Origin: Nigrospora sphaerica
Taxonomy: Eukaryota; Ascomycota; Sordariomycetes; Amphisphaeriales; Apiosporaceae
Length of the DNA stretch: 64,000 nt
NCBI GenBank assembly: GCA_018287875.1
Contig: JAGVVL010000002.1
Coordinates: 5,146,001 to 5,210,000, forward strand
Direction of reading: 5' to 3'
This document shows, piece by piece, positions 47,404 to 59,061 of the stretch (positions are counted from its first letter, which is position 1; every line of letters begins with the position of its first letter). Position numbers and translations under genes: made by a program. A model generated the notes under the pieces. It ran no database searches. It had not been told where the DNA came from and worked only from the letters and a program-made list of their open reading frames with translations.

Positions 47404-48847
47404 TCAACTCAGCAGCAGTTCGTTGTCTTTGAGTAGCTCTTCCAGCCATTCACCAGCTATTTGTAGCATGGCGCTCTTGCTGTAGCCGCCGTTTTTGAGA
47501 TTGGGAACCATCTCCTGGAGATCGTCGAAGCCCTCCTTGATCAGAGTCCGCCTCTTTTGTTCGCTCTTGATGTGGTTGCTTCGCTTCTGTTCCTCGGTGA
47601 GGTTTTCACGAGGCGGTTTGGCCCCCGTGGCATTCGACTTTCGACGTTTCCCGGGTGCATCATTCGCCGCCGTCACATCCTCGCCTTTGCCTAGATCCGC
47701 CTTTGATTTCCTCTTTTTGGCCGTTGCGGCTTTGGCGGGGGTTGGTGAGGTCTCTTCTTCCTCCTCGTCGGCTCCATCGGTGGCCTTGCTCTGCCTCCGT
47801 TTTCGAGCTGGTGCCTCTGCTTCCTTCTGGCCATGGCCGTTCACCTGGCCATTCGCCGCCGAGTCTCCATTAGCTACAGGGCTTGGAGGCCGAGTACTGT
47901 TGGCGCTATTGCTAAGTTTCAGGCATTCTATGTATTTGATGCGTTGGTTCTCGAGGGCTGGGGCGGTCTCTCTTTCGGAAGGGGGCATAAAGGAGCGGCC
48001 CCTGCCGAAACTCGTATCGGAACCCCATCGTACATCGTCGGGCAGCTGGGCAGCGCGGTGGCTGCTTTGCGCGTGTGGATTTCCAAAGGCCATGTCGGTA
48101 AAGAGATGCTCGTCTCGCTGCTCGGAATGGTTCGAGGCAGAGGCGGGAACAGGTACAAGTGTCGGAGGCGTCGCTCGGACCGGACTGGTATGTTCCGTCT
48201 TGAAGTGGTTTCGGTTCTGGTTCACTTGGTGGCTTGACAAAGGTGGCCCCATGGACTGGGAGGTGAGGATAGGCGCATGGTTAGCGTTGAGCGTCTGCCT
48301 CGGAATGCCATGGTGGAGAGACGTCAGGACGGCAGCGGCGTCGGCCGGTGTACTGGGCTCAGTGGGCGAGTGTAGCGGTGGCTGCGGCGGCTGTCTCTGC
48401 GGAGGGGGAGGGGGAGGAGGTTGAGGCGGTGGGGCCATGGTATTGGACGCGAACTGGAACACATCGCTGAAATTGGTGTCCTGGAACTCGAGGAAAGACG
48501 AGCCCATGGAATGGGCGGGCTGGTGGCCGTACGATGTCGCCGTGCCCATGAATTGAGGGGGGAGCCCGTGCCAAGCATCGCTGAAGTTGAGGCCTTCGCC
48601 AAACGACAGGTCACTGTACTGGTTAGCCGTGAGCTGGTCGAAGAAGGTGTTGAGAAGACCCTGGTCCTCGAGGGTGAGCAGCGGGTTTCCTGGCGCGGGC
48701 TCGGGGGGGTTCATGAACAAGTTGTCATCGGGATCAAAGGTATCTGGAGGACGAGGGTTAGAAGAAGGCACGACACGTGTGCACAGGCGCGTGGTGCTAC
48801 GTACAACCGAACGGCTTGTTGCCATCGTGCGGCTGCGATGAACCCAT
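47404..48847 (-). CDS. bHLH transcription factor
   Basis: Two exons, 48847-48805 and 48743-47404, with a 61-nt intron (gtacgt ... ccag); 460 residues. A basic helix-loop-helix domain occupies the extreme C-terminus, about 397-460. Its basic region SNHIKSEQKRR has the H/E/R triad that selects CANNTG E-boxes, usually CACGTG. Helix 2 is SKSAMLQIAGEWLEELL. The rest is low-complexity: polyproline and Gln (PPPQPPPPPPPQRQ) around 140-160, and Lys/Glu-rich nuclear-signal-like segments before the domain. The acidic N-terminus (FDPDDNLFMNPPEP) could be an activation region. Similar single-bHLH proteins are widespread in Pezizomycotina. I cannot name the target genes. The short first exon (MGSSQPHDGNKPFG) is supported by splice sites and phase. 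Confidence 0.88.
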
Positions 48848-49073
48848 CCTGGGACGCTGTATTGCTAGCATTGGGTGCTTCGTATGTCGGCAGCTCTCGA
48901 GAAAGGCGGGTTCGACAGCTGAGCAAGTGGCCCCGGGGGCCGGCGGGGCGGCGGTAGGTACAGGGGAGTACAGTGTGGGCGGACGGTACACAAGGAAGGA
49001 AGGCCGAGAAGGAGAAGGAGGAGGAGAAGGAGGCGCAAGGAAGAGCAGGCGAACGGAAGAGAGGGCGGGCCTT

Positions 49074-49195
49074 AGCAGCACCAGCACCAGCAGCACCAGC
49101 AGCACCCGCAGCACCAGCACCACCAGCAGCACCAGCAGCACCAGCAGCACCAGCAGTAGCAGCAATAGCAGCAGTAGCAGCAGTAGCAGCAGCGA
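49074..49195 (+). repeat. Imperfect CAGCAC/CAG triplet repeat
   Basis: About 120 bp of CAGCAC, CACCAG and CAGTAG units on the + strand, just upstream of the bHLH gene start (48847, minus). On the minus strand it reads CTG/GTG and lies in that gene's promoter or leader. Confidence 0.95.
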
Positions 49196-50151
49196 TCCGT
49201 CAAGCAGGGTAGGTCATGCCATGTATGCGCGCGCGCGCGCGAGAGGGCTCGAGGTGTGATCCTGGACCGAGATGACGAGCAGGCCGGTAGGTGAAAGCGA
49301 CAGGGAGCCCTGTAATAAGCGTCGGGTGCGGTGGTGGGTGGGTGGGTAGGTAGGTACTAAAGTACCTACATACATACATAACGTACACACATGCGGGTTG
49401 GTGGGAAGAAATCAAGGTCACCGAACGAAGGCAGCTTCGGGGCTTCTTTCGAGGCCATTCGCTGGAGCATACCGAAATGACCCTTGTTACTCGGCGCTAT
49501 ATGCTCTTTACCTTGCAGCTCAACAATCAAGCCACAGGCCACTGGACCAATGAAGCCGCCTCTGCTAGCGTCATCTGTTCGCGGGCTGGTGTTGCAAGCT
49601 TGCGTCGGCCGTCGCGAGGGCCCAGCAGACAACGACGACGACGACGACGACGGCGAGGATGATGAGAGAGAAGGAGGAGTAGGGGGAGAAGAAGGAGACG
49701 AGGCCATTCACCCACTGCATATACACGTGAGCATATCGGGGCACTGAGACCGCACGGGCTACGAAGACACCGACGACCGACGACAACGACGAGTACGGAT
49801 ACTCAAGCTGAGGACCCAGAAAAAGAGGCCCAATAGGGAAGGAAACGCCCGCCTTTGAGAAGCGGTCTTTCGTCCGTCCCCCGTACATGGTATAGATGGG
49901 CCTTTGGCTGTCTTTTGCTGCGGTGGGTAAACCAACACCACAGCCCCTTCTTACAGTGGATCATAGGACCTTCCACACAGACAATTGGGAGGGCTGCTCA
50001 CAGCTTGTATACAGGTAGCCACCCCGCCGCTTCCCTATTCGGCACGGGCTTGCACCCGCGCCGGGCAGGATCAAATGAACGGAGCCGGATTTCATGCGAC
50101 GCCGTCTCCTCTTCTGCAGCACCAAGCAACGGAGCTGCAGACATACGGACT

Positions 50152-50169
50152 CGCACACACACACACACA

Positions 50170-50252
<83 letters not shown>

Positions 50253-50290
50253 TCTCCCTCTCCCTCTTTCTCTCTCTATCTCTTTCTCTC
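50152..50290 (+). repeat. Compound CA/CT microsatellite
   Basis: About 20 bp of CA is followed directly by about 120 bp of CT with scattered G and C interruptions. It is the longest dinucleotide tract in the window. Confidence 0.97.
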
Positions 50291-50335
50291 CCCCCCTTCT
50301 GTCCCTACCTCCCTCTTTCTCTCTGCTTCTCCCTC

Positions 50336-50405
50336 ATACACACACACATACGTATACACACACCTACACACAGACATGCACACACACACACACACACACA
50401 CACAC
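50336..50405 (+). repeat. CA dinucleotide repeat
   Basis: About 70 bp of CA units with short ATACGTAT, CCTA and GACATG interruptions, 45 bp after the CT tract. Confidence 0.95.
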
Positions 50406-53075
50406 TCCCTCGAACCTGATGACCTGACGTGGAGCCTAGGTGACAACCACCGGGCCCACGCGCGCAGGAGTGAAATGCACGCCAGATGGGCCGGGGGCCC
50501 TGCTCAACCGAGGCGATCAACCATGGAAATAGTTCCCGAAGGGGCATAGGAAGGACCTAGCCCTGGGGCGGGCCAGCACCTAATCCTATTGACTGGTCTA
50601 TGACCAAGACCGCTCCCACAAGCACAATTAAGCAGTGCCAGAAATCCGCGACAAGTGCCTCTTTCCAACAATTACGTAGTAGGCATTGCCGAGTACGTAG
50701 GGCAAATCCAGAAGTCAATGGACTGCCGCGCCTGGCCCGGGGCTCTCAAGTAGTGGCCGCCTAAGCCGTCGGCCCTATTATCGTGGACGGGAGCTCGTCC
50801 TTAATGTGTAGGTGACCTTGCTTACGGCCCGCGTTGGGGAAGCGGAAAAAAGAGGATGGGGATGAGGGGGAAAGGGGGAAACAGGCGGGATTGGGTGGCT
50901 GCATGAGAGGTACCCCGAGGCTCGAGGCTACTCGTCTCGCTACTGCCCAGCTACCAAGCCGCTCATACCGAGTACTTAGGGCCTACATGGTTCCTTAACA
51001 GTACCCGACACGCAGGGGCGCTACCGTCTTCTCCGCAATCTCTAAGTGGACGGTAATGGGTCGGGTGGGTGGGCTGGTGGGTGCAGGTGGTGCGAGTGGC
51101 TCCCCTTCACATGTCAAAAAAAGGGAAGAAAAAAAAAGGAACCATCCATCAGTTGAAGGGGCCGTGAAGCGGCTCCCGGCCATGATGGGAATGCATCCAG
51201 GATCCCATTGTCAGGTCGCAGCCCGTACATACGGATGCTTACTCGTACAGACGTGTAGGTCGTTTGCCTGCCCCACGGTTCCCTGCTCCCACACCGCGTT
51301 TCTTTTCCACCTCCGTAGCGCACCCGCTCTCCACGAACAACCAAGACAATGGGGTCGAGTCGAGACAGACAGGCCCAGAGTGCCCGGCCCGAGGGAGAGA
51401 GACGGAGAGACACGCGACCGATGGACGAAGTCTGCCCGTCGGGCAACATATCTACCTACCTACTTATGTTAAGTACTTAGTTTACCTAGATAGGTGAGTT
51501 GGGAACTGAGCGCCTCCACTCGTAAACTTCGTTCCCGCCGGGGGGGGGGGGGACCGCCCAATGACGCCCTAGCCCACGCCGTCGCGAATGAAGATAGGCC
51601 CGTGTGGGTTGGCGGCACCGGCCAATATGGGGGGCATTGCGTACAGGGCATTTTTTCGGCCGCTACCGTCGCTTCTTTTCTCTCCCCAGGCCAGCAAATC
51701 ATTGCAGCATCGGGACGCCAACTCCCATGGCTGGGCACTTCGCGCCATTGTTGTATGACGACCGCGTCTTGCCGTCTGACCGTAGCGCGGCCGAGCCTGG
51801 TCGTAGTCCATAGGCAGCTATTTGCCCCGTCCTTCGTGACGGCTGTCTGTGTGTTTGTTTGGCGCACGCATTGACGACGGGGCCCTCCTCGTCCCATCGA
51901 TCCGGCGGCTGGACGGCGCCGAAGACAGTCGCTCACTCCATCTTCCACGTAACAGAGGGGAGTCCACGCACCCCTTCGTACCCATGAGCGGATGAGTCGC
52001 CGCGGCCCCTCTGGCGATCTCGTCTTGTCTCGTACCTCCGAGGAGATCGATACTGGCAACCCCCCGGATCCGGTTGGGCTGTTTGGGTTTCCTTGCACAG
52101 GCTCATCGGTGAGCGCAGGGTCTCTCCCTCTCCCTCTCCCCACCACCTGGCTAGCTGGCAGCCGGGATAGCACCCTTCATACATGATCTAAGTACCTAAA
52201 CCAACCTCTCTACCTTCCTAGAGATACTTCCCTACGGGCGCTGCACCTGTTCCTGCAGGGGCCAGTTGTCGTTGGGAGATGCCTGCATAGTCCCCCGGCC
52301 TCCCCCAGCTCCGATATTGCGGCTCGGCCCCTATTCCTCGAAAGGGACTAGGGGGACGTCTCTCGTAGGCCCGGCGCCACACGCATAGCATTCACACCGT
52401 CGGCGGGCGCAACCACCTCGGCCTCTCCGCCGCATCCTCGGCCGGCCCCCGTCGGAGCACATCCCAATTTCCACGATATCCGCGGCCTATAGGCCGTTCA
52501 TTAACCCCTCCCCCCTTCCTTCTCCCTCTCCCCCATCCGTGCGCCCCACCCCCCTCCCCCGCCAGCCTCGACCGCCGCAACGCCCGTGACCTGTCCGGGT
52601 CGCGTATCGAGAGACAGCGCTCTGCACTGCCCGCCCTGTCCGGCCCGAAACCAGCGCCTTGCGCGTCACCCGCCCCGCGGCAATCGAAGCTAGCCACAGC
52701 CTCGGACGAGGCGGCGTATGCGGACGCGCCCCCCTCCCCGTATCGGAGAAACTGGACCGGTTTCGAACCTGCTTGTCTCGCTTTTGACTTGCACCGCGAC
52801 CGCCCTCGCCCGCGCGGGTAAACTTGCCGTCCATCGTGCGGGCCGTCCGTGTGGGGGGTGCACTCGCCGAGAAACAGGTTCACACGAGGCACACAAACGA
52901 GCAGAGACCCCCCCCACACCCCCGGGGGTCCCTTGCGCGCCCTTGCGGTTCCCCTTGCCGGATCCAGATCGTCCAGCTAATTTCCTGGATTATGCCACGG
53001 GCTAAACCCGTTTCCCCACGTTTCCCGGCCTCCCTTTCCCGGAGCCATACTCGCCACGCGCCGTGAAAGCGAACC

Positions 53076-54812
53076 ATGACGACGGCTTCGCGGCCCCTTC
53101 AGCCCGCGGCGGCGCCGGCGACGAGGGCGAGATGGGACGCCAGGGTCCCCGCTCCGGTGCGCCCGCTGCTGCGCGCCTACGTGCTGGGCTACGCCTCGGC
53201 CGTTGTGCCGAGGCTCCTGGCCCTGCTGCTCCAGCAAGCCACCAAAAGGAAAAAAACCCAGGCCACCGACGCCACCGCCCTCCCCGCACCGGCTCCCCGG
53301 TCCTTGTTGGGCATGCTGCGCCGCATCCTCCGCGAGGGGCTCGACCTCCGGCGGTTTCCCGCCTTCTGCGCCGCCGTCGTTGGCGGAAGTACGCTATTGG
53401 AGGTACGTGGGACGGAGGCGCCCATTGTGTTTTGGTTTGCCTGGGGACCGCTGAATGACTGATCGTCTCTTTAGATTCTCATCCGCCGGCTTTTATCTCG
53501 GCGTGCCAGCTCCGTCCCCGACAAGAACCGCCAGAGGTACGTACGACCTGACTCCCCTATTTCGCCGCCGCGTCGGCAATAGCCTTTGGTGGAGGCCGCC
53601 GGCAGGTTTAGATGGGGCTAGCTAAGCAACACTCCATAGACTTTCGAGATGGCTCGCAACCTTCATCGCCGCCTGGTCCGGCCTCAAACTGCTTCAGTCT
53701 AAGCCCAGCCAGGCGTTTACCGAGACGGTTCCCGTCAAGTCGGACGAACCTCCGGGCGTCAAGTACCAGACGACCAAGTACGCCGGTCGCACCTTGGATC
53801 TAACCCTTTTCGCTCTGACGAGGGCGCTGGATGTCATAGTCGGCGAGGCCTGGGCGCGAAGGCGCGCACGCCGCGTCGCCGGCCAGCGCTGGACCAAGGT
53901 AAGAAGACACGACGATGCCCGAGACCGTCAATGGCCCGAACCGCTTTGCCCTAACCTTGAACGCAGATGGAGTCGGTAGTTTCGGAGCTGGCGGACCCTA
54001 GCATGTTCGCCGTCTCGTGCGCCTTCATCATGTGGGCGTGGTTCTACTACCCGGACCGGCTTCCGCGGGCGTACACCAAGTGGATCGGCTCCGCCGCCGC
54101 CGTGGACGGCCGCCTGATCGCCGCCCTCCAGCGCTGCCGGTCCAAGGAGCTCCGGTACGGCGAGGACACGGGCCAGGCCCCCCTCCTCCAGGGCATGTGC
54201 GAGGACTTTGGCTGGCCCCTGGAATGGGGCGACCCGGCCAAGTCGATCCCCTTCCCCTGCGAGCTCGTCCACATGGGCTGCGGGCCCTCGTGCGAGTACC
54301 ACGCGCTCGCGCGCTTCGGCCGGTCGTTCCGCTGGGCGCTGGCCACGTACCTGCCGCTGAACCTGCTCCTCGCGGCCCGCCGGCCCAGCCGCCAGAAGCT
54401 GCGGGCGGCCGTGGTCTCGGCGGCGCGGTCGTCGGCCTTCCTGGGCGCCTTCGTCGCCCTCTTCTACTACGGCGTGTGCCTGGCGCGGACGCGGCTCGGC
54501 CCGCCCCTCGTGGGCGGCGACGCGGCCGCGCGCAACCGCCTCGACGGCGGCGTCTGCGTCGGCGCCGGCTGCCTCGCCTGCGGCTGGAGCGTCCTGCTCG
54601 AGGCGCCCCGCCGCCGCCAGGACCTCGCCCTCTTCGTCGCCCCGCGCGCCCTCGCCACCCTCGTGCCCCGCCGCTACGCCCTCGACCGCCAGTGGCGCGA
54701 GACGGCCGTCTTCGCCGCCAGCACCGCCGTCGTCTTCACCTGCGCCCTCGAGAACCCCCAGCGCGTCCGCGGCGTCCTCGGCCGCGTCCTCGCCACCGTC
54801 CTCACCCCCTGA
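53076..54812 (+). CDS. TMEM135-like integral membrane protein (peroxisomal type)
   Basis: Four exons, 53076-53402, 53475-53536, 53640-53898 and 53967-54812; phases match and give 497 residues. Several hydrophobic helices are predicted by eye (YVLGYASAVVPRLLALLLQ, FPAFCAAVVGGSTLLEIL, MFAVSCAFIMWAWFYYP, WALATYLPLNLLLAA, AFLGAFVALFYYGVC, ETAVFAASTAVVFTCALE). The Cys/His-containing segment FPCELVHMGCGPSCEYHAL corresponds to the conserved C-x-x-x-H-...-C motif of the TMEM135/PMP52 family, and LDLTLFALTRALDVIVG is also typical. In animals TMEM135 acts at peroxisomes and mitochondria and influences lipid and cholesterol handling; a peroxisomal site in fungi is inferred. The last exon is very GC-rich. 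Exon 2 (62 nt) is small but has good splice sites and is required for frame. Confidence 0.82.
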
Positions 54813-55383
54813 TACGACGGTAACGCCCGTTTTTGCGCTGTCTCCGGGGGCATGGATGTTTTGTGTGCGTGAGAGAGACGGGGAAGAAAGTGCCGGTGGG
54901 TGCGTGCCTGTGTGTGTACGTGTAGTAGATACTGTGCCTGGTGTTGAGATGGCTTAACCTACTTGATTTAGAGACACCCGAAGATGGTAGTGCACCAGAA
55001 TGTTCCACTAAGATGCATGTTAAGAAACTTACTCTTGGTCCCGTACTCACGGTAACCTCGGCAGAACCGATTCGGTTCCCAACTCGAATGAACTTGACTG
55101 GCCAGAAGGCTACTTGATAAAGTAACGCCATCGCATAGAGGAAACAAAGTATCCCCCTAGTGAGTTCGATGGTTATTTCCCGCAACTGGGCAGATATCTA
55201 CAGGGGACGTTTCTTGTCGCTGGATTCGTAAGCATCCTCCCCCCAAATCGTGGTTGTGACTCTGTCGAGACGCGCCGTCACTTTGCGGGCCACACTATTG
55301 ATACCTTGCTCGGCCGGAGTAATAATTGACATTGCTGTGCTCTTGGCTAGTCTAAAATGGAGTGAAAAGGGCCATGCCGCCAT
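54813..55383. other. Convergent intergenic spacer, TMEM135-like gene to GET2
   Basis: A 571-bp spacer between two stop codons that face each other. It should hold both 3' untranslated regions. No gene or repeat of note. Confidence 0.5.
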
Positions 55384-56475
55384 CTACGACCTCAACCAAC
55401 AACAAACACCGAGCACGAAAACACAGACCAGCGCATCGTTCCGCACAGTGCTGGCCATCTGCCAGTACTGCAGTCCATGACGGATGGTTCCACGCACGCT
55501 GTCGGGTAGGAATCCGCTGATGGTCCACAAGATACCCTGGGGCGGGGCACGGTGCTTATCAAAAAAGTAGCGTGAGGTCAGTAGCAGAGCCTCGACCGAG
55601 GTGAAGAGGTAGAAAAAGGTCGAGGCCGACTTGGCCAGCTCCTGCTGCAGCTCGCCGGTGGCGCCGTACGCCTCGCGCTCGTGCTTGGCGCCCGTGAAGG
55701 ACGTCGCCAAGGCCACGTACAGGCCCAGGCCCAGCGCAAAGACGGCGTGTACTATGCGCCAGACGTTGGCCGACTTTTCCGTCACCGTCCGCGTCGCCTC
55801 CTCCATGCCCGGCATGCCGCCGCCGCCGAACATGCCCTCCATGCCGGTGCCGGCGAAGGGGTTGGCGCCCGGGGGCCCCCCGCCGCCCGCCATCATCTTT
55901 TGCAGCATTTGCATCATGGGGTCTTGCTCCATGCCCTCCATGCCCGGCGGCATCTGTGGCATACCGGCGCCGCCGCCCCCGCCGCCCATAGCGCTGAGGA
56001 ACGGGTTGGGCGGCGGCGTGTTGGTGTTGGGTGGGCCTTCAAAGCCCAGCATCATCTGGCGAAGCTGAGCCTCCGACACGGACGGTGGATCGGTCGGAGG
56101 GCGCGCTTCCGTGCGGGGGGCATAGTAGTGCTGGGAAATGTCGACTTCTTCCGGGTCGTCGTGGGCCGATGCCGGCGCCGTGGCTTGCGGTGGGGCAGGC
56201 GAAGCTGTCGAGGATGTTTGCGAGACCGCCGGAGGTTCAGGGTCTGGACGCGCGGGTCAAGGGTCAGAAAACACTGGTGCACCGTAGCGGGTACGTTCGG
56301 GGGAGGGCCGATGCTACTCACCTCGTTGTAAGCCGCCGCCGAGCCCAGTGATTTTGTTGAGTCGTGCTGCGCCGCCGGCCTTGATCTTGGCTTCGCGGCG
56401 CTCTTTGCGCAGGCGTGTCTGCTCGGCGGCGCGCGCGGCCGCGGCGTCCTCGGGTGCATGCAGTGTCTCCGTCAT
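55384..56475 (-). CDS. GET2: GET complex subunit, tail-anchored protein insertion receptor
   Basis: Two exons, 56475-56322 and 56243-55384, with a 78-nt intron (gtgagt ... ccag); 337 residues. The N-terminus carries the Get3-binding basic motif RLRKERREAKIKAGG followed by AARLNKITGL (about 21-45), the signature of Get2/CAMLG-type receptors. A long Pro/Met/Gly-rich flexible linker follows (about 120-195). The C-terminus has three hydrophobic segments (IVHAVFALGLGLYVALATSF, FFYLFTSVEALLLTSRYFF, DALVCVFVLGVCCWL). Get2 pairs with Get1 in the ER membrane, captures the Get3-substrate complex through the basic motif, and helps insert tail-anchored proteins. All key parts are present and the length is normal. 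The last exon runs to the stop at 55384 without interruption. Confidence 0.92.
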
Positions 56476-58344
56476 AGCGAGGCAGGAAGGATGCGGATAG
56501 CAAATGGGAAAGGGATTACTGAAGAGGAAGTGCTGGACAGTTCTGGGTCGTCGCGTCTGGCGGCGTTTGCGGATGACGTTGCGTGTATTGATTGGTTCAG
56601 CCCGATGGAATGCTCAAAGGCGAGGGCGAAGGTGGCGGAAAGAAAGATCGGCCAACAGCTCTTATCGATAACGGGACCCACCACCTGCGCATGTATCCAA
56701 GTACCCAAGTTGCCTCATCGAGAGCGGTCCAAAATACTTTACAACGTGGGACTTACGGGCTGCGTATCCTTCCGTCTCATACACGATCTGCGGGACAGAT
56801 TGGAAATGCTCCTACATATATATATACGGGGTAAGTGGTGATTAAGAAAATAAAAGCCAAGATATAAAAACCAGTACCGATATGTTTAGTCCATCTTGGG
56901 TATCGGGTTATGGAAATCCTGCACTTCATGATGAGGCGGGACGTCGCGGGTAGGCACTTAGGCTCCAGCGTTATTTCAGCCCTCTATTCTCCTTTTTCAT
57001 CCTTCTCCACGAGTTTTAACTCGGTACGGCTCACCAAACCGCTCCTGGCTATCCTGCTCTGTGCGTCATACGGCATACACCGGCACCTTGCTACGATGCC
57101 TGTCCCGCGGCCTGGCCCATCCGAGCCGCAACGAGACACATACTACTAGGAGAGCGCAAGCGACAACTACGAGAAGACCAAGACATCGAGGTGAGAAATA
57201 GGAGGCAGCAAGTCCGCCTGAGCGCTTGCTGTGCCGGAAGCCTGGCGAACCTCCCTTCCGGGAACGCTTTCCAAGTCCCGGCTTGTGGGCGAGAGTGGCG
57301 TATATTCAACCCCCGGAAGAAAGGCGAGAGAATTTTGGCGGCGTGTGGACGGCAAGTTACCCTCTTACGGACCAGAATTTATGCGGATGAAGCTGCCTAC
57401 CTAATTTAAGCGGCCTTCTAAGTCTTGGGCTTTAGGCGTAACTTGACGCAAGGCTACCGTATACGCGTCCAGGAACCTGCCTGAAGAGGTCTCTTATCTG
57501 CGCAACGAGGATTGGACCACGAGTCTCGAGATCAAATTAGCGATGCTGGACATCGACTCTCGCCTCCCCATGTTTAGCAGTTTGTCCAGTGGCTTTGCGC
57601 ATAATCATAAGCGCTGTCTCGGCTTCGAAAACCACTAACCATGGTGAGAGGGAATGTAGCAAACCATTACGTTTTCTTCTCTGTAGCGGTGCCCATGAGT
57701 GTCGTAGAACGTAACTGGGGCAGGGAGATTGCCCACACCCCAGAAGGCCATGCGTGATGTCCCGCTGCCAGGAACGATGTATGTAAAGGCCCGCGGCCCA
57801 GCATCCCGCAGGACGCCGTGAGGGTGTGAGGGGCTTCTCGAATTGCCCGTTCTCCTCCCTGGGTAACGAGGCTATGTTGATTACTCTCTTTTTGGTCGTG
57901 GATCAAGGACAAAGAGCCCGAACCCATTGGGAAATCCTGGGCCCTCACGAAACTCCCTTTTTCATGAGCGTCGATGACTGGCGGCGCCGTAAGCAAACGC
58001 ACACTTCCGATAAAGAACCGACTGCTGTTTAGTCAGGGGCATACCACTGATCGATTGTCATGTCCACGGGCCGCTGCCGCGGGAGTACAAGAGACGCCAG
58101 ATTTATTTGTTTAGTGGCCGAGCAGTTCAAAGATAACCAGGGCTCAGTGTCTGCCACTTGCGCGGCAAAGGGGCAAGTGTCGCTTGTGTATAAACCCGCC
58201 GGGGACCCCCCCTGCTTTGAGGAGGACAGGGCACATCCCGCCGAATACACAATCCAGTCCCTCGCGAAGATCCAAAACGCCCGTAGCCGACCTTTGCACA
58301 GCAGCTCGCGCGTCTTCTTCGCCCGTCCGCCACACCGACCCACG
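56476..58344. other. 1.9-kb divergent intergenic region
   Basis: Upstream of GET2 (minus) and of the small gene at 58345 (plus). A short TA-rich run is at about 56815-56827. Frames such as 57667-58002 (-) show no domain. No gene is recognisable. Confidence 0.5.
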
Positions 58345-58801
58345 ATGTCCAGCTCCGGACGGGACAGCGCGCCCAATCCCCGCGCCGAGGCCCCAGGCCG
58401 GACCGACGCCGCGACCCTGCCTCCGGGAATGCCCCGGCGCTACATCCAGCGGACCGTAGCGCAGCACAACGCGGCGGCGGCCGAGGCCGACAATTCCCGG
58501 GGGGACCGGCGCCGCGGCGTGCCGCAGGGCCTACGGGTCCCGCGCGGTCCCGCCGGCACCGCCGGCACCGCCGGCCGCGCCACGCCGTCCTCGCCCCTGC
58601 ACCACGAGGTTGTGCCCGAGCGGCTGGCTCTCCGGGACAAGGTGGACGATACAAAACGCATGGTCGACGAGCTCCTCGAGGTGGGCGTAGACGGTGAGCG
58701 CAAGTACCGGCTTACGTAGCACACGCGTCGGTAAGTTCACCAGCAACTACGGGTGTGCGTTTACTCTTCCTCCCTACCTAGGCCGCGTCTTTGTCGTAGA
58801 G
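58345..58801 (+). CDS. Small hypothetical protein, 3' end unresolved
   Basis: The first exon, 58345-58693, reads 116 codons and ends in a good gtgagc donor; a second exon 58782-58801 (20 nt) follows a C/T-rich tract and ctag acceptor and continues in frame to GRVFVVE before another gtaagt donor. Where the gene ends after that is unclear: several acceptors (for example near 58816 or 58861) give different short tails. The first part is Arg/Pro/Ala-rich (PPGMPRRYIQRTVAQHNAAA), and the last part is a likely amphipathic helix (RLALRDKVDDTKRMVDELLEVGVDG). No family is recognised. If the intron is not used, the frame stops at 58719. Confidence is moderate that a gene is here and low for its structure. 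Confidence 0.45.
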
Positions 58802-59061
58802 GTAAGTACTCAATGCAGAACCTTCACTTTGGCGTATCTAAGAAATTGGTGTTGTCTGGTAGAGGCGCGTGAAAGTCATCATTCTTGTGGAAACACCCAT
58901 GACCATCGTTACCTTGTGCCTTGGGCCGTCGACAGCGCCGAACCGTAACCCAAAGACACACGATAATGCAGACTAAAAAGCCATGGCCCATCCCGTTGCA
59001 CCGACGCGTTCGGCTTCCGAACCCGCCGCGACTGCAGACCTTATCCGGGCGGGACGCCTCT

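Larger units (their letters stand above)
48848..53075. other. 4.2-kb gene-poor region with microsatellites
   Basis: This lies between the starts of two divergent genes. It contains a long CAG-type triplet tract (49074-49195), CG alternation (about 49226-49241), a compound CA/CT microsatellite (50152-50290), a second CA tract (50336-50405), a G-run (51540-51552), and several TACCT/AGGTA motif clusters (49347-49385, 51450-51495, 52186-52200). None of the open frames, including 51469-52173 (-), shows a domain or convincing splice structure. No gene is called. Confidence 0.55.

Noticed and set aside
51469..52173. 234-residue minus-strand open frame in the 4.2-kb gene-poor island
   Set aside because: No domain, no codon pattern and no splice context; consistent with chance in GC-rich DNA.
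54017..54823. Second + strand frame over the last exon of the TMEM135-like gene
   Set aside because: Almost entirely Arg/Pro/Ala/Gly from high GC; the other frame carries the membrane helices and splices correctly.
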